From Mesodorylaimus sp. YZB2_4 (lineage: Eukaryota > Nematoda > Enoplea > Dorylaimida > Dorylaimidae): DNA of 64,000 nucleotides. Below, one piece after another: positions 41,242 through 60,433 of the stretch. Position 1 is the stretch's first letter, and the number at the start of each line of letters is the position of its first letter. The notes below the pieces were generated by a model. The model searched no databases, was not told where the DNA came from, and saw only the letters and a list, made by a program, of their open reading frames with translations. The DNA lies in NCBI GenBank assembly GCA_030248295.1, contig JASANH010001405.1:62001-126000 (forward strand). Reading direction: 5' to 3'. The position numbers and the translations under genes are program-made.

Positions 41242-41640
41242 TCTAACCTGACATCTTGACCGACCCTTCAAAAAATTTTCTGAACAGATTGTTGACCTGG
41301 GAGGGATAGTAAATTTTCTGGCTCTGACTATAAAATTGATCGGACTAAAAATTTTGCCCTCAATCGGGGGCAGGAAAAAAGCTCCTCTGCGTTTGCCATT
41401 TTATCAAGAAATTTTACTACGACCGACAATTTCCTGACATTACGGGAAATTTCATGTGCCGCCCAAGAAGCCCAAGAGTTTCGGTTAATTTTGCGTGTCT
41501 CCCTCCCGTCAAGTGCATGTACTTGCTTGGCTAAGGAGTGAAATTAGGATGATTGGATTCTGTCGTCCCTTCGTGACATCAATGGCTGAATAAGGACGAC
41601 AGAATTTTAGTGCAGCTAAAAAAGAACCGTTTTTGCGACG
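41242..41640 (+). repeat. Interspersed repeat family A, copy 3 (rearranged)
   Basis: It carries the accgaccctt.aaaaaattttctga block and then the tcaagtgcatgta and ggacgacagaatttt blocks. In copies 1 and 2 these come in the opposite order, so this copy is permuted or built from two adjacent fragments. Confidence 0.6.
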
Positions 41641-43479
41641 ATGATTATGATTCTCGTGGTGACAGTAGGTCATGGTGTCTGTTGGGTTACTAGGCAGGAT
41701 GCCTCACGCAGGTACTCGTCGCTGAAGAGTGCCCGAAGGCGAGCTGGCCAATGACGGTATGCTAGGTACAAATGTGTGAGCAGAGTAGCCGGGAAAACGG
41801 AGCGGCTGCTGGACAGATTACAGTGGGAAGCTGACAGCATTGAAATTGAGGAAGAGAGTCTCGGTACGGGATACGCTTGAGCTATGGACGGAGGTAAATA
41901 CAGTCTTGATGGCCTGGTCGCAGGCGCATGCCTTGGTTTTTCGCTCGGGAGGATAGGCACAGGGCCCCTGTCCGTTTCTGAGGTAACACGCTTCTAAAGG
42001 CACAGAATCGTTTTCTCGTCGCTCTCATGGCCAACCCCTCTCCTAGGAACCCAACACTTCGTACACGGCAGCGATTAATACAAGCAGTGACACGCCATAC
42101 ACATACACGGCGCTTGGTGATTGTCTGATGGGGTCCGAATTCGAACCAACAAGACTGAAGATAGGTAGACAGCCCCGTACAGCGGCAGACATGTAATCCT
42201 CAATGCACAACGCAAGCTAGTAGTGGCACCAGGACAACTGTCGCTCGAAGCTTTTCACTGCTGCTTTTGCAGATTTCACCAAAGTGGTGTGCGGTACAGT
42301 TTGTCTGCAAGTAACAAAACCGCGTACACAGCCGAAGGGGAATGGTTTGTGGGATGAGTGAGACTGTGGGCACTTCTTGTGTTTGTTCATTTAACCCACC
42401 CTGTTCGGTCCAGGGGAGGGGATTTTTGTCCCTTTAACCGCGGGCTAGGAGGCTTCTTAATTGACTCTAACTTGCCATCGACTAGTCAATCCGGTCGACA
42501 TACGCGGTCTAAGCCGATGTTCCTCGAATTTGAAGGTCTTCATCTTTGGTTGGCCAGTATACTAGACCTGAGGTGGCATGGACTGCGTGGGATGGTCTTT
42601 TGGCTAGACTCGCTGTCTGGTCTCTAGCAAAGTGGGTCGAAGTATCGGCCAAGGCGACGGTATGGATTTGGTGGATGGTGGTATGGTTCGTTGTCTGACT
42701 CTGTACCGATACGGCAGCCATGTGTGCATCCATCATGCCCTCATACCATGCTGCTTTTAGCCTTTATTTCCTCTATCCTAGATGCTTATCGCCTGATTTT
42801 TCATACATATTTTCGATGTATTGCCTCTGGAAAAATGGATACTTTGCAGCCTCAATCTCTTTCGATCTCACTTGCACAGCAGATGCATAGATAATTCAGC
42901 TTCATTAACGTGCTGAATGTTGTCATAACTTGTACTCTGTTATCCCGCTCATCCCCACCAACAGACGCAACCACTTCTAATCAGTGTTCTTACTCAAATA
43001 TTTGCCACAGGCATATTAGCACAGTCCACATTCAATACGACACCAGCAGAAAAGGCAGGTAAGAAACGAACAACACTAAAGAGCACTCACACTCACGTCA
43101 GTCCTGCTTACCAGATGATAAAAAACGAAGGTGAAACACAGCTTGGCATGCAATAACGTGGACAAATACAGTACATAGTGTTGCGGTCGATCGGATGTTG
43201 GGGGAAAGAACCTGCAAGCAAAGTAAAGAATATATCGTAGGACTTCGCCGCCAACTTGGCAGAACTCATTTCGCCTCCAGCCAGCAGTCAAACCTCGCAA
43301 ATAAAACTGTATGGCGGGGGAGGGAGTGGGACGTGGCATCTACCCTCACTGCGTCTCCCTTTGGGGTACCTCCACAAAATGGATTCCTAGTTTGGTATAA
43401 TGGCGGGCACGGCCTAAACACTGCGAGCACCCGACAGACGAGACTGTCTACTGGTTTGGCTTCCCATTTTGCACTCGGA
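41641..43479. other. No gene seen
   Basis: About 1.8 kb. Short frames on both strands, none with a recognisable domain; no RNA gene. Confidence 0.4.
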
Positions 43480-43640
43480 GCACTGTAACCAGCATCCCTA
43501 GCGGCTGGGAGTAATCGATACGCTCCCCTGGCTGGGACGTCAACCTCTTTGGTTGATGTTTCTAGGGCAGGTATAGTCGCGAGACTTGCCTTCCTTCAGT
43601 CGGAGGTTTTCGCCTAGAGGCTTCGGTCTCGACTATCCCC
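43480..43640 (+). repeat. Dispersed repeat U, copy 2
   Basis: Partner of 23560-23700, with the same order of conserved blocks. It is followed by a different inverted repeat arm (gaggttttcgcctagaggcttc). Non-coding. Confidence 0.55.
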
Positions 43641-43842
43641 CGCCGCCTGGGTGCGGTAGTCACAGCACCTCGACGGCACCAGGTTTTGCGCCCCACTTAA
43701 GGCAACATAGGGAAGGGAGAAATAGTAAGGAAAACGCACCCACTGAAGCAGGAGGAAGAAACTTTGGCAAGGCCGCTAGCTAAAAAAAGAAACATTTTGA
43801 TGATTGATTGATGTTCTGTGAATAGCTTTTTTCAAAGAAAAA

Positions 43843-45357
43843 CAAGAATGCTATTGCGATCGCTCATAATGCCAAGGGCTACGATGGACAGTTCATCCTG
43901 GAGTACTGTCACAGGGTTGGTCTGAAGCCAAGGCAGATAATTTCACGTGGATTGCGCATCATGTATTTAGAAGTTGGCGGAATCAAATTCAAGGACTCGC
44001 TAAATTTTATTTCCATGGCTTTGTCAGCAATGCTAAAAGCATTTGACATCGAGGAATGCAAGAAAGATGAGAGGCAGAAATTTAGATTTACGAAAAATAA
44101 AAAAATAAGCGCGGTTAAGCGTTCAGCGCTTGCTTATTAGGGTACTTTCCACATATGTTTAACAAACGAGAAAACTGGAATTATGTTGGTGACTGGCCTG
44201 CAATCGAATATTATCAACCTCAATGCATGAAACGGAGCGACAGGAAGGCATTCATTAAGTGGTACGAACAGCAGCGTGGTAAACAGTTCGATGTTCAAAA
44301 GGAGATCAAAGAGTGCTGCGAAAGTGATGTCGATGTCTCGAAGAAATGCGCATCGAAGTTTCGCCAGCTTTTCATGAACATTGGACAAATCGAGCCCTTC
44401 GTAGAAAGCATTACCATCGCAAGCGCATGCCACAAATACTACCGACTGCATCATCTTCCAGTGAATCGTATCGCTGTGGTACCTCATGGCGGGTACAGAA
44501 AAGAGCAACGACAGTCGATTACTGCTTTGAAATGGTTGTGGATCGCTCACACAACTGGTCAACGAATTCAGTATAAGCTGAACGGCGGAGAAGCAAAAAT
44601 TGGGCAATGGTATGTGGATGGCATTTGCGGAAAGACCATTAACTAATTTCATGGATGCTATTGATAAGTCTTATAAATTGCACTTATTATTAGCATAGTT
44701 TTCTAAACATATTCCTGCACAGTATATTTGAAGGCACGGATGTCCAAAATGCATGCCAAAACGGACTCGAGAAACAGCTGACGGTATTTTGACTGCTTCA
44801 GAAGCTTACCAAAGAACAATGGACAGACGGCGTGGGCTGGAATCCCTCGGGTAAGCACACAAGATCTTAGAAATGCTTTTCACACACTATCATACTGTAC
44901 ATGCTTTCCTACATGTAGGTACACTGTAGAAGAAAAATGGGAGTGTCAGCTGCAGGCAGAGCTCAAACAGAACAAGGAAATGTCTGCGTTCTTCGACTGT
45001 GTCAAGATTGTTGAGCCATTAGACGCGAGAGAGGCGTTTTTTGGTGGCCGCACCAATGCGACAGTTTTGTATCACAAGGTATGTACTAACTTTTCGTTTA
45101 TCTTGTTGTCTACCATATGTGCTACTCTCGTAAATTCTTTATCATTTTGCATTAAGATCAAACCGGGAGAGAAAATAAAATATATTGACGCCTTAAGTGC
45201 ATATATTTGCAAATATGGACGATTTCCAGTTGGACATCCAACTATCATTGCCGACAATTTCGAAGGAATTAACTCGGACAATATGCCGTATATATGCCTA
45301 AATCCGAGGTCAGACGGGGTGAAAGTGCAAGGCGAAGCCAATAAATTGGGGATATGA
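43843..45357 (+). pseudogene. Virus-like/Polinton-type DNA polymerase B relic with introns
   Basis: Protein-primed family B polymerase fragment (exonuclease to early palm). Exonuclease motif: IAHNAKGYDGQFIL (from about 43865), then RIMYLEVGGIKFKDSLNFI. After a short interruption the frame resumes with GYFPHMFNKRENW and a long segment to 44640. Then RHGCPKCMPKR leads, through an intron (44851-44918), to EEKWECQLQ, and through another intron (45079-45156) to the palm. The interruption at 44070-44144 ends in a TTATTAG acceptor but lacks a GT donor, so it may be a decayed intron. At the palm, the expected motif A (D..SLYP) reads IDALSAYICKYG: the Leu-Tyr-Pro core is lost. The frame ends at 45357. 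No primase, integrase or capsid gene lies next to it. Inactive relic; an integrated virus or Polinton is the likely source. Confidence 0.75.
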
Positions 45358-45360
45358 TAG

Positions 45361-46071
45361 TAAGTCTGATCTATGCCTAATTTGCTTTCCTTGACTGATG
45401 ATATATAATCGGCATGGTCCAATCGTCAGGCCAGATATCCGAATATGGAAGTAGCCTTGTCACACTGGCAATACCACTTCCAAATAATCGGAATAATTGA
45501 CTGTACCATTACCCAAAATGACCAAATTTCTTAGATCTTGACTTTTCATTTCTTTGTACAAGCAACTGTGCAATATGATATCCACTATTGGACCACCTGA
45601 TGCAGAATTGAATGATCTATGCGCCTGTGCTAGTTAGTGTTGGTTTAATATCGCGACTGCTTCCGAAGAAAACTATACATTTCTCCAAGGGCCTTTTTAA
45701 ATTGAAATTTTAAAGATAATGAAGAAAGAACCAAATAATTAAGAAAAAGGGACCTTATCTCAAACAGAATTACTAGAGAGGAAAAATCTAACATTAAACG
45801 TCTAGTCGTCGCCCATAAATAGCGCCCTGAAATAGAAAACATGTACTGTAAAATTTGTATGAGCATACTGTACCTTAACTAAGCAATAGCTAAACCAGCT
45901 CCGGCGCGCCAAGGTGAGTAGGTAACTAATGAAATCCATTTTGTAAAATGAGTCTTACGTTTAAAGTTAGATGCCGGAATCTATAACTTTGAACACCCCC
46001 ATGTCTTAATAAAAATCAGCGCAGAATTCAATAGTCAAGGCTCACGAGGGGGCATTCTTGACTGTCTCTCG
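45361..46071. other. No gene seen
   Basis: About 700 bp of AT-rich sequence without recognisable feature. Confidence 0.4.
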
Positions 46072-46445
46072 CAAATCAAAACGAAACTTTTCATGAAAGC
46101 AGAACACAGGCAGTGATTAATTTTGATGCTGATAATTTTTCCCAGTGGCCCCTGGCTGACCAGAAAATGACAACATGTTTGAGCACTCATTTCGACTGCC
46201 CAAGTTTTCGGCGCGCGTGATCGCGCAGGGTTGTCGAATTCACTGGTAGAGCGTGAGCCTAGGAATCGTGACGCCCCCAGTTCAACGCTTGTTCGGGGCG
46301 TAATTATCTTAAATTTTTCTCCTCCTACCGTAGTCGAATAAGTGGTCATTTTCTGGTCAACCAGGGGCCACTATGAAAAATTATCAGCATCAAAATTCAT
46401 CCCTGCCTGTGTACTACTTTCATGCAAAGTTTTGTTTTGATTTGA
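46072..46445. mobile_element. Foldback element with tRNA-like loop
   Basis: Arms 46072-46171 and 46344-46445 are inverted copies; for example gaccagaaaatgac pairs with gtcattttctggtc, and blocks around tcaaaac and the gctgataatttttc region also pair. The loop (about 46230-46305) contains tggtagagcgtgagcc and cccagttcaacgc, spaced like the A and B boxes of a tRNA. No coding sequence. It could be a SINE pair in head-to-head orientation or a foldback with internal pol III-like boxes. Confidence 0.6.
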
Positions 46446-46497
46446 CCACTTTAATCACTCGCCTGCGCTGGTCTTATTCAGGTCTGATCCTGACCAA

Positions 46498-48004
46498 TCA
46501 ATCGTGGAAATCGCCTCGCCGTCCCCCATCGCGTCTGGCGCGTAGGCCGCATTGGCCATCTCTGTAACATAGCGACAATCGTCCATCAGTACCCTGGCCA
46601 ATTTTCATGTTCCTTGGCAAGACCCTGTCCGCCTCGGCTGTATTCGCCACTGACACTGGTACTAATCCATCCCCGTTCAGGCTCACGACAGCATGCGCCA
46701 TAAATAATGATTTCTCCCCTTCGACCTTCATATTCGGCTCAATCACGCCCTGGGCCCTGGATACCTTATCTGGCAAGGCCCCTAACTGCGCCTCAAACAC
46801 GACTTCTGTCCTAGCTGGGATCAGCACATCCGCGACCACATAAACGAAACATTTCGAGTCTTTTACAACTCCAACTAGTCCCTGCTGTTCCTGCTTGTAC
46901 GATAAATCTGCGCAGTACTTATATCGCTGCCCATAATATGGACCTGTGAAATCTGTGCCCAAAATCGCGAAAATACCGCCCATGCACCTGGAAATCAACA
47001 TCACATGCCTTTCCACTATATTGCCTACGGACAACTCGACCTCCACCTCGGCCTCTACCTGCATAACACCATCACCACCCAGCCCCTTTGGGCTGGCGGA
47101 TGTAGGACGCCAATTCTCACGCGGTACAAGCTTCTCGGCGACCGCATAGCTAATCAATGACACTGTAGCGCCACTATCTAACATCATCGAAACATCACGT
47201 CCATTCACCTGGCACAGAACATAGCTCAGCTGACCGGCCTTCCGCTCCATAACGTTCACCATTTCCCTAAATGGCGACTCATTCAGACCCGCTGTCTCCT
47301 TAGGCGCGCTCACAATTGCACTGCACCTTCTATTTGTGCTACCCTGCCTCACTGGCTGACTCTCATCCGACTGCACAGTCGACTCTCCTTCATCCTCCTG
47401 GCTGTACTCCGAAACTGAGTGCGCGCGCGGACGCTGGCTACCATACCCAGAATTGCTACTGCCGTGTAGCCGCGACCCTCCTCGTCGCTCTCCATCGTAC
47501 TGATCTAGTTCACGCGACTGAGATCGATACTTTTGATCCTTCTGATCACGTCGTGGGCTGCTCCCTCGACTATACGAATACCGTTGCTGGCTCTCACGGG
47601 TGGAACCACGGCCATCCCATAGATGGGACGCTGATGACCACGCGTCGAACCCTTGTTCTCAGGACAATCACGCCGGATGTGTCTACCCATTCGAATGGGT
47701 CGTTCCTCTCCACATCGCCAGAGAACACAGAAATTTTCAAACCAGGCGAGCTAAGCGATGACAAAGCTCCTGCGCCAGAACTGGTCGCAGCATTCGACTG
47801 GGTACTATGACCACTCGGTGGCAGATCACGCCGTATCTCCAGGACGAAAGTCTTAAACAAGGCTGACCACTTTTCTACTGTCGCCAATTTAGGTGCATCA
47901 TCGCCATACACTTTGACTATCCGATCGTAAATTTCCATCGGCTTTGAGCCCTCCTTTGTTAAAAACTTGATGACAGACCGATCCTCAAAATTTGTGAAAT
48001 TCAT
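46498..48004 (-). pseudogene. Gag-protease relic of a retroelement with N-terminal HTH
   Basis: Reading from 48004: the first ~54 residues match the mariner-type helix-turn-helix (IKFLTKEGSKPMEIYDRIV, VYGDDAPKLATVEKW). They are followed in frame by a Ser/Ala-rich linker and a gag-like segment (SPGLKISVFSGDVERNDPFE). Next comes the tail of a zinc knuckle (HIRRDCPENKG) in another frame. A further frame (47376-46498) encodes a retropepsin with the active-site motif MMLDSGATVSLIS and the later ILGTDF. Several frameshifts and an apparent internal gag deletion separate these parts. No reverse transcriptase, integrase or LTR was found next to it. The coupling of a transposase-type HTH with gag is unusual. 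Not functional as it stands. Confidence 0.7.
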
Positions 48005-49906
48005 GGTTTCTTCGACCTACTGTACCTCCACGTAGATTCCCATTTTTTAATGCAATAATCAAGGATCGATATCTTCGAAATAGTTTGAAGACCGAGCCAA
48101 TCTTGAAAGATTCGATTTTTTGTGGGTGTCTATCGCCTATCCACTGGGCACATCAGTCGAATAAAAAATCCGCTCGACGGCAGTACATATACTGTAGTTT
48201 ACGATGCGGAAACTTGATGCATTCAAGAATAAAATTCCTCCCTAATCGAGCAGCTGTTTTCTTAATCCTGGTTCGATAATGGTGATTATTATAATATCAC
48301 CAATGCTACAATCGACTCTAATTTTTACGCTGATTTGCATGGAATCTTTTAAAAAAATTATAAAGTCTATAGAAAGTCTAATTCAACATGGCTATGCAGA
48401 AAAATGCAATAAAATGCAGTCACAAACGATGTTTTCTTGAATGACTTTACTCGATCGAAATTACAGTCGACTCCGCTTAATTGCATGGGCTCAGGCTCAG
48501 ACATTTTCTTGCGATCGAATCATTTATTCAACCATCTTTTGATAGTCGCAGTAATGCTTCATCAAATACACGATTAATCAATGAAAAAATTATATGCAAA
48601 TAATTGACTAATGCAGTAAATGTTTTTTTCTTTTCGATGAAGCAGTTGTAATAAGCAAGACGCTGGTCAACAAAATGGATGACAATTACTGATGTGCTTC
48701 TAAGTAAGATGTTCTAACGTCACTCTAGGGGTCACCAAAAATTCTTTTTGCACTATGCATTATTCCAAGACGCTACTGGATTCTCCGAAGCGCATTCATG
48801 TGCCGCTAATGCAATCAAAACCATGAAATAAGGCGATGTTGCAATTATCATGACTCATGACACACTCAGGGCTCAGGGCCTGGCCGACTTTCTCACTTGG
48901 CCGTCAATTTTATAAGTGATGTTATGAATATGACGTCATTGCTTCAGAGGCTCATGAGATCGCCGACTCTCTGACTTTACCCTAACGGTAATAATACCAA
49001 TCCTGGAAGGATACATTATCAACCCTCCATGCACTTTCTTTCATATGTGCCTCTGACAATTCCTATTCATTCCCTTACAGAAACTGGACATCTCACAGAC
49101 AGAATGCTGGAATAACATTCATACGTGTGAGTACATTCACACCGTCCCTAACATTTACTTGATAAGGCGCAGATATTGATCGATTTCCATGAGCAATAGC
49201 AGTAAGGCCCCATTCGCTGGGGGCAGCGCATGTGTGTGTGCATGTGTGGCTCTTGTAGCCAATGGATGAAGGTACGATCAAGGAGATGGATGGGGCTTTC
49301 GGAAATCATGATTTGGGCGGTTTTTGAACTCTTCAGCATGATTTGTCGTGCGAGATTCGCTGTCCGGACATTGCAAGATGTGGCCAAATACATTGGCAAA
49401 TAAGGCAAATGCCTTGATAAGGTGCACCCATTATTTAATTGGGAAGTGATCGTTTCCCCACTCAATGATAAATCTGGCCTGTTGTGCTCGCCGCTGAGGA
49501 CATTGCCCCAAGTGTCCCGAGCCATACAGTGTGTAATTAATACATAATGTAGTTTATTTCATATCTAAAGATCATATATTCTAATGAATCATCACATACC
49601 ATGTGTTTTTGATTTTTGCAGATTCTGCAAACGCTAATTCAAGCACAGGGCCTTGACCGCTAAAAGATTTAGTCAACCAATGTGTGAGCCAGTAACCTCT
49701 CAAGATCAGGCATGCATTAAACGACCAACTGAGACAATCGGTCAAGTTACAAAGACGGCAAAATGAGACAGGCGGGCAGGTGACACACAATAACATTAAA
49801 TACAGAAAATAAAACCGAGCTTGAAAATTGCGTGCGATTAACCTATATGCAATTAAGTGGAGTCAGCTGTAGTAATTCAATTAAGTCCAAACTATATCGA
49901 TAGAAG
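48005..49906. other. No gene seen
   Basis: About 1.9 kb between the gag relic and protease copy E. No recognisable coding region, RNA gene or repeat. Confidence 0.4.
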
Positions 49907-57258
<7,352 letters not shown>

Positions 57259-58031
57259 TTTGAGCCTTCTTGATCAGCGTAGGTTGTGTTATCGCACAGT
57301 TGCGTGACACGAGTGTATGCGATGAGAGACCTCGCTGTTTATGAACTTTTAATAGTACAGTCTGCACTGTTACGAGCGCTACGATTTATACACTGCAGTT
57401 GTTACGATTCGGAATGATTTCTATCTCGCGCGTGGCTGGTGCGCATCAACGATCCCATTACTATGATCGATGCTACATACTTGCATAAAAACGGATGTGC
57501 TCGACACTGGGCGGAGTTGTATATGGTGGTGAAGCGTGCTATAAATATACCATAAGAAATAACCAGTACATGTGTACTTTGTCAGATACTAGATAGCATT
57601 ACATGAATCAGGCCACACCAGGACCAGTCTTTCGAACACCTACGCATACGATTTTTCTCCAAATTGCGATGGTTATGGTGCGGCGCGCGACTGATCGTGA
57701 CCGTAGTTGCGTTTTGCCTCCTCGTGAGCTTTGCGGATAGCATATTGCTAAGAAGTTCAAAGCCGTACATACATGCACAGTAAGAGACCTTATTGCACGA
57801 GTCTCGATCATGAGCATCGAGGCATCCACGTTCAACCTGAATTTCTTTGAGCGGCTTATGGTAGTCGAACACGAGTTGACCTTCGCATGGCATCACATTC
57901 GCAGGCGCATTCGCATTTGCGTATTGCGATGCTGGAAGTCAGCTAAAGCTTTTCACTTGCGATAGGCGTAATTCCTCTATCGAATATCGATAATTACGAC
58001 CTGATCCAAGGTAACTGACGATCCTGACGAG
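57259..58031. other. Upstream flank of copy E; no supportable gene
   Basis: It includes the candidate TATA element near 57385. Further along, a minus-strand frame (57896-57775) includes VERGCLDAHDRDSCN and ends at a possible GTATGT donor. It faintly recalls a Ly6-type exon but lacks partner exons, so it is not called. Confidence 0.35.
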
Positions 58032-58439
58032 CTACCGGCGAGGAATAAAATTCGATACTACATCATTAATTCTGTTCATTAGGCAATCACAGGCAGAATC
58101 GACAGTGGGAGCATAATCAACAAAGTGGGTGCACATGTCTTGATCAATATTCCGATTGACGTCTTCCCAATCAACTCCCCTCAATAAACATTGGCAACGA
58201 CGATCTGGCGGGATCACAGGCATTCGGCGATTTAAGACAACAGATATCGGGTCGTGATTAGATGACAAAATCGGCGCATCGACAGCAGTTGAGACATGCC
58301 GTTCAGCGTTTCCGATGATAACCAAGTCAAGTAATGTCCAGTTTTTCCGAGTGGGGCCAACAACAGTTTGATTTGCATTAGGGCTGCTGATCAGTAGTAT
58401 TAGCCAAGATGTTTCAAACAAAGACTGCAGAATAAGCAA
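58032..58439 (-). pseudogene. LINE endonuclease C-terminal fragment
   Basis: A 135-codon frame includes RKNWTLLDLVIIG and SSNHDPISVVL, the end of an APE-type endonuclease domain as in CR1/jockey-like LINEs (LDL then S-x-H-x-P). The following residues (RGVDWEDVNRNI) resemble the start of the linker in the LINE at 62150-63230 (ERVDWAKVNDYI), so the two may be the same family. The upstream endonuclease and downstream RT are absent. Confidence 0.6.
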
Positions 58440-59528
58440 GCAAAAAGTTAAAAAAACTGACGGTTTGAAGGGGCATGTTGACAGAATTTTGATGAGACTT
58501 CTGCTTGGATGGCAGAAGTCCGATTCTGCACTTGCATAGTAAAATTAACAAAGCCATTCTATAAATACCAGGTGCAGATCACATCCTCAATCAAATGTTA
58601 CCCCAAAGAAGTTGAAGGAAGCTTGAGAGCGACCATGACTCTGGTAGTCCTTCTCCTTGGTGTCACTATTACTGGTGTAATGCTGTATGATGATTGGCAA
58701 GGCGGAAGGCGATTGGGGCACATTGGCCAGCGAGCCATACAGCACTGGGGCAAAGTCCATGGACATGGGTGAGGTACCGCATGCTTTTATTTGCAATGAC
58801 GGGTCGCTTGTGATCAATTGCTCAAGCATTCCCTCGTTAATAAAACTTTTACGCGCTTGTATCAAACAATGCCCTGACGACTACGTTTGCCTTTGTAAGT
58901 TTCGTCCAAGGCAATGAGGCTGGGACTCTTGGATTATGTTCTATTCCGATCATGCATGCTTTCTCCTGAACCCTATGCTGGGCACGTCCCTGAATATGCC
59001 GCACATTTGAAATAGTAAGCATAAATTCACGAGAAACCACAAGGTTACTGTACCCAGGGCAAGTAACTCAGAAAATGATCACGCACAAGCGATATCGATA
59101 TTGTTATGTCTGTCAAAACTCGAGTTTGTCTCTTAATTCCTCTCGCAAACGAACGCGTAGTGGCTCTCTTCGCGGCATCGGTGACCGAGCTCCACGGGCC
59201 TACGGATCAACAGCCTCTTACCAACAGAGTGTGACCCAGGATAAAAATGCGAAGAGGTAAACTCACAATATGATTTCCATCCTCTCCTCCCAAAGCGGGC
59301 TGCACTTCCTCACCCCTGAGACTCCTTCTCGAATGTGCACCTGCCAGAAGAAAGGTCAGGGGAGAAACGCAAGAGAGATTCTCCCGGCCTACCTCATCAA
59401 AAACCAAAATCCCATATCGATATTCGGGCTTATCAGATGTCAAGTCCTTGAACCGATGAATAATCACGTAATCGATACCCGACTTCACTTGTCTAGCTTT
59501 CTTAAGGTGCGACACTGTCCTCAGAGGC
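58440..59528. other. No gene seen
   Basis: No recognisable coding region or repeat; overlapping frames on both strands only. Confidence 0.35.
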
Positions 59529-60116
59529 CGTACCACAGAAAGCAGGTGGGGGTACCTTTTGGCAAAGATAAGCCTACCTGGAGGTAGAGACAGGGCTATC
59601 CTCACCCTTACCAGTACCACAGAAAGAACAGCTAGAGGGAGCCAACTGGTAGAGGTAGATGTCTACCCCTATCATTTGGCTACCCTGCTCTAGAGGAGGG
59701 TAGCCAGCGGGTAGGGAAAGAAATCAATACGAAAGAGCGCGCAAAAGATGGAACGCCTGCACAGGATGATAGACAGTGGTTAGGATGAGGTAGTCGACTT
59801 ACCTGAATGCGGGAGATTGTCAGCCTTTCTCCCCGGCAGCCATGGCTATTTTATGTGTTGCCGCTACTGATAATGGGTAGAAAAGCCTGTTTCCTTCCAA
59901 GTGCAGACTTATTAGCGGAGTTTAACAGAAAAACGTAATGGATTGCTGGTAGCAAAGATCAGGTAGTTCTATCTTTTCTCTACCCGCATTTAGTGGTAGC
60001 GGTAGGCCTGTCTCTACCTCTAGCCGTTACCAATTGGTAATTATATCTTTTGGCACCCCCTACCTCTACCAAACGGTAGTGCCCTACCTCTATCTGCTTT
60101 CTGTGGTGCGGGTCCA
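59529..60116. mobile_element. Foldback element, GTACCACAGAAAGCAG termini
   Basis: The left end (taccacagaaagcagg) matches the right end in inverse complement (ctgctttctgtggt). Further in, further matching blocks such as ggtagagacagg and aggtagaggta-type sequence occur in both arms in inverted order. The arms are imperfect and a partial second copy of the terminal sequence (gtaccacagaaagaac near 59608) lies inside. Non-coding. Confidence 0.6.
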
Positions 60117-60433
60117 GATGAGAGTGCAGTGTCGATAGTAGCCCGCCAAGACTCAACCCAGACTAAGATTCTTGACGGCTATTGTAGAGTTAGAATGCGT
60201 CTGAATGCGTGTGTGTAGTTTTTACAGATGAGTTCCCCATCCCCTCTCTGAACGCATAGGATGAAGAAAAAACGAAGGACACAAACATAGGAGAGCTGGC
60301 GGAAATATACAGCACACCTACGCCACATGGTTATAGTTCACAAGAAAACAACCTCGAAAGAGACTGAAAATGCTGGATTACATGTGAACAGACCGCACGC
60401 CAACACCCTTCCCAGAAATCACTTCTACAGAAG
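60117..60433. other. No gene seen
   Basis: Spacer between the foldback and the CACTA-like relic; it may include the 5' terminal part of the latter. Confidence 0.35.

Noticed and set aside
44137..44652. 171-codon minus-strand frame
   Set aside because: Antisense of the DNA polymerase B relic, which has clear family motifs on the plus strand.
47316..47810. 164-codon plus-strand frame
   Set aside because: It is the antisense shadow of the gag-protease relic.
57775..57896. Ly6-like exon
   Set aside because: Only a Cys-rich fragment with a possible donor; no flanking exons with the remaining family cysteines.
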